The translations under genes were made by a program, and so were the position numbers. Positions 18,755 through 26,913 of a DNA stretch of 48,987 nucleotides are shown here, piece after piece. The stretch covers positions 1 to 48,987 of the forward strand of contig JAFDED010000038.1 of NCBI GenBank assembly GCA_019310535.1, written 5' to 3'. Source of the DNA: Deltaproteobacteria bacterium. Its GTDB lineage: Bacteria > Desulfobacterota > JAFDED01. How positions within the stretch are numbered: the stretch's first letter is position 1; every line of letters starts with the position of its first letter. Under the pieces are notes generated by a model. It was not told the origin of the DNA and did not search any database. It saw only the letters and a program-made list of their open reading frames with translations.

Positions 18755-19927
18755 ATGTCTGAATTGACTGCTCCCCACGGGGGAGAACTTAAGCCGCGTT
18801 TACTGGGCGGGGACGAGAAAAGGGCCGCCATTGAGAAGAGTCATTCCCTGCGGCGGGTTCCCATGACATCGCGGGAAGTTTCCGATCTCCTGATGCTGGG
18901 CATGGGCGCCTTCAGCCCGGTCATGGGCTTCATGGGGCCGGATGATTATGAAGAAGTGGTCCGCACCATGCGCCTGTCCAGCGGGATTTTATGGCCCATT
19001 CCCATTACGCTTTCCGCCAGCGACCAGGTAGCCGGTTCGGTCCGGCCTGGTGAAGAAGTGGCGCTGGTGGAGGAGGAGACCGGGGTCTGTCTGGGCATCA
19101 TGAAGTTGCAGGAGAAGTTTCGCTATGACAAGGAGCGGGAAGCGCGCGAGATATTCAGAACCGATGATGGAAATCATCCCGGTGTGGCCAAGCTTTACGC
19201 ACAGGGAGAATGGTATCTGGCCGGGCCTGTGAGCGTCCTGGACGAAGCGGGCTATCCCCAGCGCTTTCCGGAATATGCCAGGCCGGCCCAGACGCGGCAG
19301 CTCTTCCAAGATCGAGGGTGGAAAACCGTGGCGGGGTTCCAGACCCGCAACCCCATCCACCGCTCACACGAATATTGCACAAAGATCGCTCTGGAGCTCT
19401 GCGACGGATTGTTCATCCATCCTATCGTGGGAAAACTGAAGGCGGGAGACATTCCCGCCGAGGTCCGCATGCGATGCTACAATGTGCTGTTGGATCATTA
19501 CTACCCGCTTGAGCGGGTGGTACTGAGGGTCTATCCCATGGAGATGCGCTATGCCGGCCCGAGAGAGGCGGTGCTCCACGCCATATTCCGCCAAAACTTC
19601 GGCTGCAGCCACCTCATCATCGGCCGGGACCACGCCGGTGTCGGAAACTATTACGGCCCCTTTGACGCTCAACAAATTTTCGACACCATCGATCCCGAGG
19701 ACCTGATCATCCGACCGCTGAAAATTGACTGGACATTTTGGTGTCGTAGGTGCGAAGGCATGGCTTCAACAAAAACATGTCCTCATAAACCGGAAGATCG
19801 GGTCATCATCAGCGGCACGGGGCTGAGGGAAATGCTCCAGGCGGGCCAGATGCCGGCGGCGGAGTTCAGCAGGCCGGAAGTTTTGAAAATCTTAATGGAG
19901 TACTATCGCACGAAGAATGCCAACTAG
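18755..19927 (+). CDS. sat: Sulfate adenylyltransferase (ATP sulfurylase)
   Basis: Activates sulfate with ATP to adenosine 5'-phosphosulfate in the cytosol, the first step of dissimilatory sulfate reduction (or the reverse step in sulfur oxidation). 390 residues of the monofunctional homo-oligomeric type. The nucleotide-binding signature QTRNPIHRSHEY is near residue 196 and GRDHAGVGNYYG near 290; a C-x2-C...C cluster (FWCRRCEGM, KTCPHK) near 328-347 is the zinc site known in dissimilatory enzymes. CGAGGT precedes the ATG. No apr or dsr genes are in the window, so the metabolic direction cannot be told here. Confidence 0.95.
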   Translation: MSELTAPHGGELKPRLLGGDEKRAAIEKSHSLRRVPMTSREVSDLLMLGMGAFSPVMGFMGPDDYEEVVRTMRLSSGILWPIPITLSASDQVAGSVRPGEEVALVEEETGVCLGIMKLQEKFRYDKEREAREIFRTDDGNHPGVAKLYAQGEWYLAGPVSVLDEAGYPQRFPEYARPAQTRQLFQDRGWKTVAGFQTRNPIHRSHEYCTKIALELCDGLFIHPIVGKLKAGDIPAEVRMRCYNVLLDHYYPLERVVLRVYPMEMRYAGPREAVLHAIFRQNFGCSHLIIGRDHAGVGNYYGPFDAQQIFDTIDPEDLIIRPLKIDWTFWCRRCEGMASTKTCPHKPEDRVIISGTGLREMLQAGQMPAAEFSRPEVLKILMEYYRTKNAN

Positions 19928-19931
19928 TGTC

Positions 19932-20040
19932 CATCCGGAAACCACAAAAATTTATTCTCACCCCTTATGGATAAGATGTCTTGTAATAAAAGAATCCTTC
20001 TCTCCTCACAAGAAAAGAGAAAAAGCAGGGTTTCCGGATG
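19932..20040. repeat. Inverted repeat pair flanking 85 bp
   Basis: CATCCGGAAACC at 19932-19943 and its exact reverse complement GGTTTCCGGATG at 20029-20040 bracket a short AT-rich segment just after the sat stop codon. It could be the ends of a small non-autonomous element or a long-range stem between sat and the aminotransferase gene. Confidence 0.75.
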
Positions 20041-20234
20041 AATACTGGCTTACAATATGTTTTTTTGTTTTTATGTCAAATATTCTAAAACTGGTCGCAC
20101 GAAAGACCATGAGTTTGTACTATGGTGTTCTGCGGTGTATCAAGCAAATGGACCGAAACGCTCGGTTTTTCGCTTCCGTGGCAGGAATCTCCGGCAGCGG
20201 CTTGGCAAGGAAACGAAGCATAAGAGGTTTTCCC

Positions 20235-21179
20235 ATGATAGAAAAGAAAAAAGTCCCTTTCATCTTCCTAAACGGCGAAATTATCCCCTTCGAGGAGGCG
20301 GGGATTCACCCCCTGAACACGGCCATGAAATATGCCTCCAGCATCTACGACGCTTGGCGCGGTTACTGGAATCCCGAGCATGGAGAACTCTATCTCTTCC
20401 GGTTGCGCGAGCATTTGGAGCGCCTGCTGCGTTCGGCTAAGATTGCACAAATCCAGTGTCCATACAGCGTGGAAGAGATGATCAGCCACCACCTGGAGCT
20501 GATCCGGTCCAATGGGCTGCGGGAGGACATTCACAGCCGTATCATCCTTTTCGTGGACGCCGTTGACGGCGGGCTATACTCCACCACTCCGATGGGGGTC
20601 GTGATGGCCGCCATGCCTCTGGGACGGTACTTTAAAGACGAATCCCGGGGTCTGCACTGCTGTGTAAGCTCCTGGCGCCGAATCTCTGACGAGGACATGC
20701 CGCCCCGCATCAAGGCCGCCGCCAACTACCACAACAGCCGTCTTGCCGGACTGCAGGCGCGGCATGACGGATATGACGATGCCATTATCCTGGGGCGAGA
20801 CGGAAAAGTCACGGAAGGACCGGGATACACGTTGTTCATCATCAGAGACGGTTTCCCCATCACTCCGCCGGTGACCAGCGGGATACTGGAGGGCGTTACG
20901 CGGGACACACTGCTGATCCTTTTCCCGGAGGTGCTCTCCAGAAAGGTAATCGAGCGCGAGATTGACCGCACAGAACTTTATGTGGCAGAGGAGGCTTTCT
21001 TCTGCGGCAGCGGAGCGGAGATCACCCCCATCCTCTCCGTTGACCGGCGCCCCATAGGGGATGGAAATCCCGGCCCACTGACCCTCCAGATCCGGGACGC
21101 CTACTTCGCCCTGGTCAGAGGGAACCGGGATTTCCATCGGGAATGGCTCCTTCCCGTCTACGATACCACCGGGCGGTGA
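20235..21179 (+). CDS. Branched-chain-type aminotransferase (PLP fold class IV)
   Basis: 314 residues. A PLP-dependent aminotransferase related to IlvE: the PLP lysine is Lys 160 in RIKAAANYHNSRLA, and Glu 194 in KVTEGPGYTLF is the family's conserved Glu. The start is set at the ATG 20235, with AGAGG 7 nt upstream; the open frame reaches back to 19917 but that part is not protein-like and overlaps the sat stop. Substrate could be branched-chain 2-oxo acids, 4-amino-4-deoxychorismate or a D-amino acid; the general IlvE pattern is the best guess. It is about 0.3 kb after sat and converges on the threonine-synthase-like gene. Confidence 0.85.
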   Translation: MIEKKKVPFIFLNGEIIPFEEAGIHPLNTAMKYASSIYDAWRGYWNPEHGELYLFRLREHLERLLRSAKIAQIQCPYSVEEMISHHLELIRSNGLREDIHSRIILFVDAVDGGLYSTTPMGVVMAAMPLGRYFKDESRGLHCCVSSWRRISDEDMPPRIKAAANYHNSRLAGLQARHDGYDDAIILGRDGKVTEGPGYTLFIIRDGFPITPPVTSGILEGVTRDTLLILFPEVLSRKVIEREIDRTELYVAEEAFFCGSGAEITPILSVDRRPIGDGNPGPLTLQIRDAYFALVRGNRDFHREWLLPVYDTTGR

Positions 21180-21300
21180 AAGCTTCTCACCCCCCCTGAA
21201 ACATCAGCTCGGTTGTCCATCGGACACATAAAAAGAAACAGGCATAGCAGCCAAGCCAAAGGGAGCACTGATATCTCGCCTCCAGAAAGGATTCCCTTCA

Positions 21301-22509
21301 TTATGCAGGATCAATATTGCCGCTGCCCGGTATGATGGGTGGCTGGCCCTGGATGAGGTGGGGGTATCGCAGGCCTGTTGCGGTGTTGAAGAACACGACC
21401 TTGTGGCTCCGGTCCAATTGGCCTTGTTGAACCATGCGGTGGGCGCCGGCCACGGTAGCGGCTCCCTCGGGAGAGAGGAAGATTCCCTCGTGGCGGCCAA
21501 CCCAGGCCATGAAATGGAGGATCTCATCGTCGCTCACGGCCACCGCCCAGCCCTTTGAAGCGTACAGGGCCCTCAGGATCAGGAAGTCGGAAAATGGCTT
21601 GGCCACCATGATTCCCGGGGCTATGGTGGGCACATCGGGGCACGCCTCGCACTCCTCTTTTCCATTGTTGAACGCCTTCACCACCGAACCCCCTGTGCAC
21701 TGAACGGAAACCATCCGCGGCCGCCGGCCGGAGATCCAGCCCAGGGCTTCCAACTCGTCGAAGACTTTCCACATGCCTATGATGCCTACCCCGCCGCCAG
21801 TGGGGTAAAAGATGACGTCGGGCAGCTCCCAGCCCAACTGCTCAGCCACCTCGATGCCCATGGTCTTTTTCCCCTCCACCCGGTAGGGTTCCCGCAGAGC
21901 TCCGGCGTAGAGCCAACCGTATCGCTCAGCCCCGTCCTTCATGATCCGGAACACATCCGTCACTGTCCCATCCACGCGGTAGACGTGAGCGCCGCTTATG
22001 GAACAGCCCTTCCAGCCGATCTCGGGGCAGTCCACAGGAAGAGCAGTGTGAATTTCAACGCCCGCTCGTGCCCCATATGCCGCCCAGGCATGACCGCCGC
22101 TGCCCACGGTTGGCTGGCAGAACTTCGTCACACCCAGCTCTTTCCAGCGCGAGATGGCAGCAGATGCCCCTCGGGCTTTGAAGGTCCCTGTGGGATTTGT
22201 TCCCTCATCCTTGATGTACACCTCGCCGATGCCCAGCTCCCCGGCCAGGCGTTCAGCGGGGATCAGGGGGGTGAAGCCCTCCCGCATGGTGACAATTGCC
22301 TTGTCGTCGCGCACGGGAAGAAGCTCCCGGTAGCGCCACATGCTGGGCAAGCGGCACGCGATATCCTTCGGGGTCACCGCTTTCCTGATGGCCTCCAGCT
22401 CATACCTGACCAACAGGGGGGACCCGCAATCGCACAGGGCCCGAGTGGTATCACCCTGGTAATAGGCGTCGCATTTTGTGCACTCAAGACCGTGGAGATA
22501 TCCACTCAT
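21301..22509 (-). CDS. Threonine-synthase-like PLP enzyme
   Basis: 402 residues from the ATG at 22509, preceded by GGAGGA; a six-codon-longer form starts at 22527. An N-terminal zinc-ribbon-like segment has C10-x2-C13 and C26-x-C28. The PLP lysine is Lys 111 in TNPTGTFKARGAS, and GGGVGIIGMWK holds the phosphate loop. This is the fold type II pattern of threonine synthase (thrC) and of methanogen cysteate synthase. It is the third gene of the corrinoid methyltransferase operon, not in a threonine pathway cluster, so a role in metabolism of the methyl-donor substrate is possible; that is inference. Confidence 0.8.
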   Translation of the reverse strand: MSGYLHGLECTKCDAYYQGDTTRALCDCGSPLLVRYELEAIRKAVTPKDIACRLPSMWRYRELLPVRDDKAIVTMREGFTPLIPAERLAGELGIGEVYIKDEGTNPTGTFKARGASAAISRWKELGVTKFCQPTVGSGGHAWAAYGARAGVEIHTALPVDCPEIGWKGCSISGAHVYRVDGTVTDVFRIMKDGAERYGWLYAGALREPYRVEGKKTMGIEVAEQLGWELPDVIFYPTGGGVGIIGMWKVFDELEALGWISGRRPRMVSVQCTGGSVVKAFNNGKEECEACPDVPTIAPGIMVAKPFSDFLILRALYASKGWAVAVSDDEILHFMAWVGRHEGIFLSPEGAATVAGAHRMVQQGQLDRSHKVVFFNTATGLRYPHLIQGQPPIIPGSGNIDPA

Positions 22510-22596
22510 AACCATTCCTCCATTCATGCGGCCGCCATGGCCGCGATCGTATTAATAGCTGCCAATGCAGGCCGGCAAGACTACCGAGGCCTACCC

Positions 22597-24039
22597 CTAA
22601 TCTTCCGATGAGTGCACCATTTCCTCAATACGACGAAACAATCCATCCTCTAAAGGCTCCGGGGTATGCTCGTTGAGAATTTTTTCCACTCTTTTCCGGA
22701 TATTGTCCATGAAGCTGATCTTCCCTTCTGTCTCCCAGGCGGACAGGCTTCTACGGTCCATGCATCGAAGAGAGGTGATCTCCTTTCTAAAGTTAGCCAA
22801 TGTGTGATCGTGATCGAGAAAATACCCGCCGGGCCCCACCTGGTGAATGACATCCACGGCCAGGGTCTCCGTGGTGATTTCCATGCTCCTGAGCAGCCGC
22901 TTGACAAGGGCGATGATCTCGTCGCATACGGCGATCATTTCGTCAGAAGCCACAAGCCCCGTGGCCATATACCCCATATCGTGGACCAGGTGTGCGCCGG
23001 AAAAAGCCTCCATCAGGATAGAGATGGAACCCTCGATGCCGGCCTGGGGATCAAATATTTTAGCGTCTGTTCTCCCGCCCACGCCGAATATGGGGAGATT
23101 GTAATAGTGCCCCAGGGCCGCCCGGGCGCAGCTTCCCACATAATGCTCCGGCGCGCCATGGGTGTAAACGCCTCTGGCCATGTCCAGGACCGTCACCGTC
23201 CCTCCATAGATGAACGGAGCGCCGGGATTGACCAGTTGATGTACAACCAATCCGGCCAGGTTTTCGCAATTAGCGAGGACCACGGCCCCTGCCAGGGTGA
23301 CAGGCCCGGTGCCTCCGGCGGAAACGCCTGGGGTATAAATAACGGGAATCCAGTTCTTCGCGCAGTATACGAGCTGCTCCAGGGGATCCTTGTGATGAAT
23401 TAGTGGGGAAATGGGTTCGACGTAATGAACAATAAAAGGTTTCTCTTGTAAATTGGACATGGACCCGGCCACTAAAGCGCCGATCTCGACCGCCCTGGAA
23501 AGATCTTCTCGATCCCGGGAACAGAAGAGGATGGGCTTTTGCGTATTCACCAGCATGGCCTCGAATTCGTGAATAAAGGAGGATTGGGATGAAACGTCGG
23601 AGACCAGCCCCATGGACATCACAAAGTCAATATTCGGGAGGGCGTCGCACAGTCTGGCCGCCCTCGCCACATCTTCCTTGACCGCCTTCCTTCTCTGCCC
23701 AGTACCGGCATCCAGGACAAAAGGCGTATCTGAACCGGTGCCAAAGTAGACGCGATAACCTTCTATAAAAAGCCGCCGCTCGCCTTTACGGTTCGCCAGT
23801 ACCAGTCGGTTCGGAGCTGAAGCGAGTGCCCGATCCACCAAGGAGGCGGGGATCTTCACCACGTCTCCATTATGCACCCTGGCTCCCGCATTTTTCAGCA
23901 ATTCTCTGGTCCCCGGGCTCATGATCCGCACCCCCGTTCGCTCTAATACTTCCATGGATGCGTTGTGCAGGTCTTCAAGCTGGGAGGTGGAAAGCAGTTG
24001 AAAAAATGGACTCCGGTTCGCCTGGTAGTTTGCTCTCAT
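22597..24039 (-). CDS. MttB-family corrinoid methyltransferase, non-pyrrolysine
   Basis: 480 residues of the trimethylamine methyltransferase superfamily (COG5598), predicted to move a methyl group from a methylated amine or betaine to the corrinoid protein encoded upstream. The frame is continuous: no internal TAG at the position of pyrrolysine in true MttB. The terminal stop is TAG, but the protein already has full length and another TAG follows one codon later. Recognisable blocks are GVGGRTDAKIFDPQ and DVIHQVGPGGYFLDHDHTL. The start is placed at MRANYQ because GGAAAGGAAAG precedes it and the longer start runs into a hairpin repeat. Substrate candidates are glycine betaine, proline betaine, carnitine and similar. 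Confidence 0.9.
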   Translation of the reverse strand: MRANYQANRSPFFQLLSTSQLEDLHNASMEVLERTGVRIMSPGTRELLKNAGARVHNGDVVKIPASLVDRALASAPNRLVLANRKGERRLFIEGYRVYFGTGSDTPFVLDAGTGQRRKAVKEDVARAARLCDALPNIDFVMSMGLVSDVSSQSSFIHEFEAMLVNTQKPILFCSRDREDLSRAVEIGALVAGSMSNLQEKPFIVHYVEPISPLIHHKDPLEQLVYCAKNWIPVIYTPGVSAGGTGPVTLAGAVVLANCENLAGLVVHQLVNPGAPFIYGGTVTVLDMARGVYTHGAPEHYVGSCARAALGHYYNLPIFGVGGRTDAKIFDPQAGIEGSISILMEAFSGAHLVHDMGYMATGLVASDEMIAVCDEIIALVKRLLRSMEITTETLAVDVIHQVGPGGYFLDHDHTLANFRKEITSLRCMDRRSLSAWETEGKISFMDNIRKRVEKILNEHTPEPLEDGLFRRIEEMVHSSED

Positions 24040-24060
24040 GGTTCTTTCCTTTCCGTTGTA

Positions 24061-24104
24061 GTAAGGGCGCACATTCGTCCGCCCTTACTCTGCGCCCGCG
24101 CAGA
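24061..24104. repeat. Tandem hairpins between corrinoid-protein and methyltransferase genes
   Basis: GTAAGGGCG (24061-24069) pairs perfectly with CGCCCTTAC (24080-24088); immediately next, TCTGCG and CGCAGA (24089-24104) form a second 6-bp stem. They sit in the 112-bp gap of the operon and resemble REP elements. They may tune relative expression of the two genes or protect the upstream mRNA. Confidence 0.7.
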
Positions 24105-24151
24105 AAGGTTCATAAACAGGCAGGCTGACCCACATTATTGCCCAAACATCC

Positions 24152-24787
24152 TCAAGCAAAAACGGAGTTGAGCTGGTCGATAGCATAGACCGCATCGATA
24201 GAATAGTAATCCGCCCCGATCTCGTCGGCGAAGGATTGCGTAACCGGGGCGCCGCCGATAAACACCTTGACCCGATCCCTGACTCCCGCCTCCTTCAGGG
24301 CATCGACTGTGTTCTTCATCTCCGGCATGGTCGTTGTCAGAAGCGCTGACAGTCCAACAGCCTGTACCTTCGGGTTTTCCTGAATGCACGAGACAAATCG
24401 GGCTGAATCAATGTCGATTCCCAGATTAATCACTTTATAGCCGGCACCTTCCAGCATAAGTGCCACAAGGTTTTTACCGATGTCGTGCAGGTCGCCTTTG
24501 ACCGTCCCGATGGCGAAAGTCGCTCTCGGCTTTATCTCTCCACCTGCCAGATGTGGTTTGAGGACATCCATGCCCATCTGCATGACCTTTGCGGAGCGCA
24601 GAACCTCCGGCACGAAGTACTCCCCCTCCTTCCAGCGATCGGCCACCACTGACATGCCTCTGACCAGGCCTTTATCAATGATCTCATTGACAGGGGCCTT
24701 CTCATCCAGAGCGTGTTGAACCAGCGAGCCGATCTCTCCCGCTTTTCCTTCTACTACACCTGCAAGAATGTCTTTCAGCCTGCTCAA
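24152..24787 (-). CDS. Methyltransferase cognate corrinoid protein (MtbC/MttC-like)
   Basis: 211 residues with an N-terminal helical cap domain and a Rossmann-type cobalamin domain. The base-off corrinoid motif is VKGDLHDIGKNL (D99-x-H101-x2-G104), where His 101 is the lower cobalt ligand; GLSALLTTTMPEMKNTVDAL and VFIGGAPVT are the further conserved loops. It shuttles a methyl group between the MttB-type enzyme and an acceptor methyltransferase, not encoded here. The start codon is a rare TTG (24787) with a perfect AAGGAGGT 8 nt upstream, so this start is well supported. First gene of a three-gene operon. Confidence 0.93.
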   Translation of the reverse strand: MSRLKDILAGVVEGKAGEIGSLVQHALDEKAPVNEIIDKGLVRGMSVVADRWKEGEYFVPEVLRSAKVMQMGMDVLKPHLAGGEIKPRATFAIGTVKGDLHDIGKNLVALMLEGAGYKVINLGIDIDSARFVSCIQENPKVQAVGLSALLTTTMPEMKNTVDALKEAGVRDRVKVFIGGAPVTQSFADEIGADYYSIDAVYAIDQLNSVFA

Positions 24788-25302
24788 TACTCACCTCCTT
24801 GCCGTTTCGAGGACCTATGGCTTGTGTATCAAATACTCTTACTCCCGGAGAAACCGCTTGCCTTCCCGAAAAAAATATAAAATCCCGTCTTCCCTTTCAC
24901 GAGAATAAGGGTTGTTCTGTAACCTTTACATTTCTCATTGTGCAATGCCGCTGCAACAGGAAGTTGCATCAGAGGCTGTGGCTATATTTCTATATTCATT
25001 GTATATCATGAAAAAAAAGGGGTTGACAAGAAAATTCAAGCCTCAACCGTCAGCAAACAAGCACAGGAATCTATGTTTAATGAATGCACTGTATTGCAGG
25101 AACGGTTTAAAAATCCCGGTTTTATCGGGTATCGTTTCGTCTCCAGGCAGTACCCTTGCATGTGGCCATGATTGCAAACCGAAGAAGGCACATATAATCA
25201 GGAATGTTTTCACTTGCTTTTGGGAGCACCCAAGTTCATGATTCATTTCGTATAAATAATCTGCAAGAATGCGGGAAGTATTACGGGAGGAGGCCGTAAG
25301 GT
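24788..25302. other. Divergent intergenic region, 515 bp
   Basis: No credible gene. A 99-codon minus-strand frame (25043-25342) overlaps the next gene's start and has no family signature. The region must hold the promoters of the corrinoid operon (minus) and of the phosphatase gene (plus). A TTGACA occurs at 25023-25028, without a convincing -10 box. Confidence 0.45.
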
Positions 25303-26679
25303 ATGAATCAAAGTAATCGAAAACGTTCGATATGGCTGTCAAAATCCATATGCAAACTTACCCTTTTTTCGCTTATTATTTGCCCTGATATAGCCTTCCC
25401 AGAGGGTAATGCCTCATCCTTTCTGCGCGTTCCTCCTTTTCTCGGCAGGCCCACCCAGTCGTCCATAACGCTGAACCTGGTGGCGGGTGATCAACCAATA
25501 GTCTGTTCCGTGAAGTTGAAAAGCGCGAGGAAACCGGGGATGGACTCCTGGCGCCAAACCCAAAAGTATTCCCTCGATGCTTCTTCGCCTGCCGAGATAC
25601 TATTGCAATCCTTATTGCCCGGGACTCTTTATCCTTATCAGCTTCATGCGCGTTTCAGGGAAGGCGTAACATTACAAATGGTGACGACGCAAGCATTTAT
25701 GACGCAGAGGTCGGAACCGTCGCCCTTTTCCTTTGCCATTATTTCCGATTCTCATATCACGCCCTTTCACAGGAATCGGCTTGAGACGTTGTCCCGGATC
25801 AGTTCATCCGTCCTTACCAGAAAGCCGGAGTTTCTGCTCATGCTTGGGGATAACATCCAGACATTCACTTCACATGGGGGGCCGATGAGCGATCCGAGGT
25901 ACGGCCCATTACTTTACCTGTTGCTGCGCCGGGGGTTAGGAAATCTTCCCTCTTCAGTGCCTGTTTTCATGGTAAACGGCAACTGGGAGGGGGAAAACGG
26001 ATGGCATCCCGCCCGGGAGCGAGAGTGGGCCAGGCTGGCGAGGAAAACCTTTATCCCCAACCCCGATGCAACGACTTACCCTGAAGGGGGGAGCGGGAAC
26101 GGGGATTATTACGGCTTCACCTGGGGAGATGTACTGTGCCTGATCCTTAATGTGACGGGATACACACCCTCAGATCATGCACTGAATTCTCCTACAGGCA
26201 GGAAAGATGACTGGACACTGGGAGATAAGCAGAAGGCATGGCTCTTTCAGCAACTCTCAGAATCAAACGCACGGTGGAAGTTGCTCTTTATTCATCACAC
26301 CGCAGGCGGAAACGGCGGTGATGAAATAAATTCCCGCTATGGACGAGGCGGTGGAAGGGCCGCAAATATCGGCGAGCAGGCCCTCATTCATCGCTGGATG
26401 CAGCAGTTCGGCGTTCAGGCGTTATTTTACGGACACGATCATGTGTTTACCGATACCATCGTGGATGGTATCCATTATACGTGCGTGGGAAGTGCGGGCG
26501 CGCCCTGGAAATTCGGGCGAGCCGAAACCGGATATGATACATATTGGACACCCTCCGGCTACACGTGGGTGGATGTGGATGCGGGTTCCTTAACTGTTTC
26601 TTTCATCCGGCCCGATGAGCGCATTGCAGAGGGCGTGGTTTTGCATTCTTATGTGATGGAACAAAGTAAGGAGCGCTAA
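25303..26679 (+). CDS. Secreted purple-acid-phosphatase-like metallophosphoesterase
   Basis: 458 residues. An N-terminal signal peptide (KSICKLTLFSLIICPDIAFP) indicates export. Residues 45-135 look like the fibronectin-type beta domain found before purple acid phosphatase catalytic domains. The calcineurin-like domain keeps the metal ligands: ISDSH (D149, H151), LGDN (182-184), GNWE (226-229, in place of the usual GNHE), FIHHTAGG and YGHDHVF. The Trp in GNWE replaces the His that normally contacts phosphate, so activity may differ. GGAGGAGG precedes the ATG. A phosphomonoesterase or phosphodiesterase role in the periplasm is likely; the substrate is unknown. Confidence 0.87.
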   Translation: MNQSNRKRSIWLSKSICKLTLFSLIICPDIAFPEGNASSFLRVPPFLGRPTQSSITLNLVAGDQPIVCSVKLKSARKPGMDSWRQTQKYSLDASSPAEILLQSLLPGTLYPYQLHARFREGVTLQMVTTQAFMTQRSEPSPFSFAIISDSHITPFHRNRLETLSRISSSVLTRKPEFLLMLGDNIQTFTSHGGPMSDPRYGPLLYLLLRRGLGNLPSSVPVFMVNGNWEGENGWHPAREREWARLARKTFIPNPDATTYPEGGSGNGDYYGFTWGDVLCLILNVTGYTPSDHALNSPTGRKDDWTLGDKQKAWLFQQLSESNARWKLLFIHHTAGGNGGDEINSRYGRGGGRAANIGEQALIHRWMQQFGVQALFYGHDHVFTDTIVDGIHYTCVGSAGAPWKFGRAETGYDTYWTPSGYTWVDVDAGSLTVSFIRPDERIAEGVVLHSYVMEQSKER

Positions 26680-26702
26680 AACGTAAAGTAAACGCATGAT
26701 CC

Positions 26703-26786
26703 GGGTTTACAATCAATGACACCGAGGAGCACATCAAAAAGGCAATAAAGTTCACTTTTCACGTACTGATGAATGCAAGGGATTAA
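26703..26786 (+). pseudogene. Possible C-terminal scrap of an aminotransferase-like gene
   Basis: An open stretch reads GFTINDTEEHIKKAIKF and ends NARD-stop at 26786. The TEEHI-KA pattern resembles the C-terminus of alpha-oxoamine synthases or related PLP enzymes. There is no start or upstream body; it is only 28 codons, so the call is weak. Confidence 0.25.
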
Positions 26787-26913
26787 CATTCAAAGCATTT
26801 TGATAAAGCCGTGTGAATTCTTGGGGAAAGTCCTGGTCTATCTATTGGTCGCTTGACGTTATAGAATTTGAAATGTACAATTTATTTTATTGCTCCTACA
26901 GAAGGATGATTGC

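Noticed and set aside
19917..20234. N-terminal extension of 106 residues for the aminotransferase
   Set aside because: The extension is not protein-like, overlaps the sat stop codon and the inverted repeat, and the ATG at 20235 has a good ribosome binding site and matches the family start.
22597..24039. Possible pyrrolysine readthrough in the MttB homologue because its stop is TAG
   Set aside because: The protein is already full length at this TAG, a second TAG follows one codon later, and no internal TAG interrupts the frame; there are no pyl genes in the window.
25043..25342. 99-codon minus-strand frame overlapping the phosphatase start
   Set aside because: It overlaps a well-supported signal peptide on the other strand and has no domain signature.
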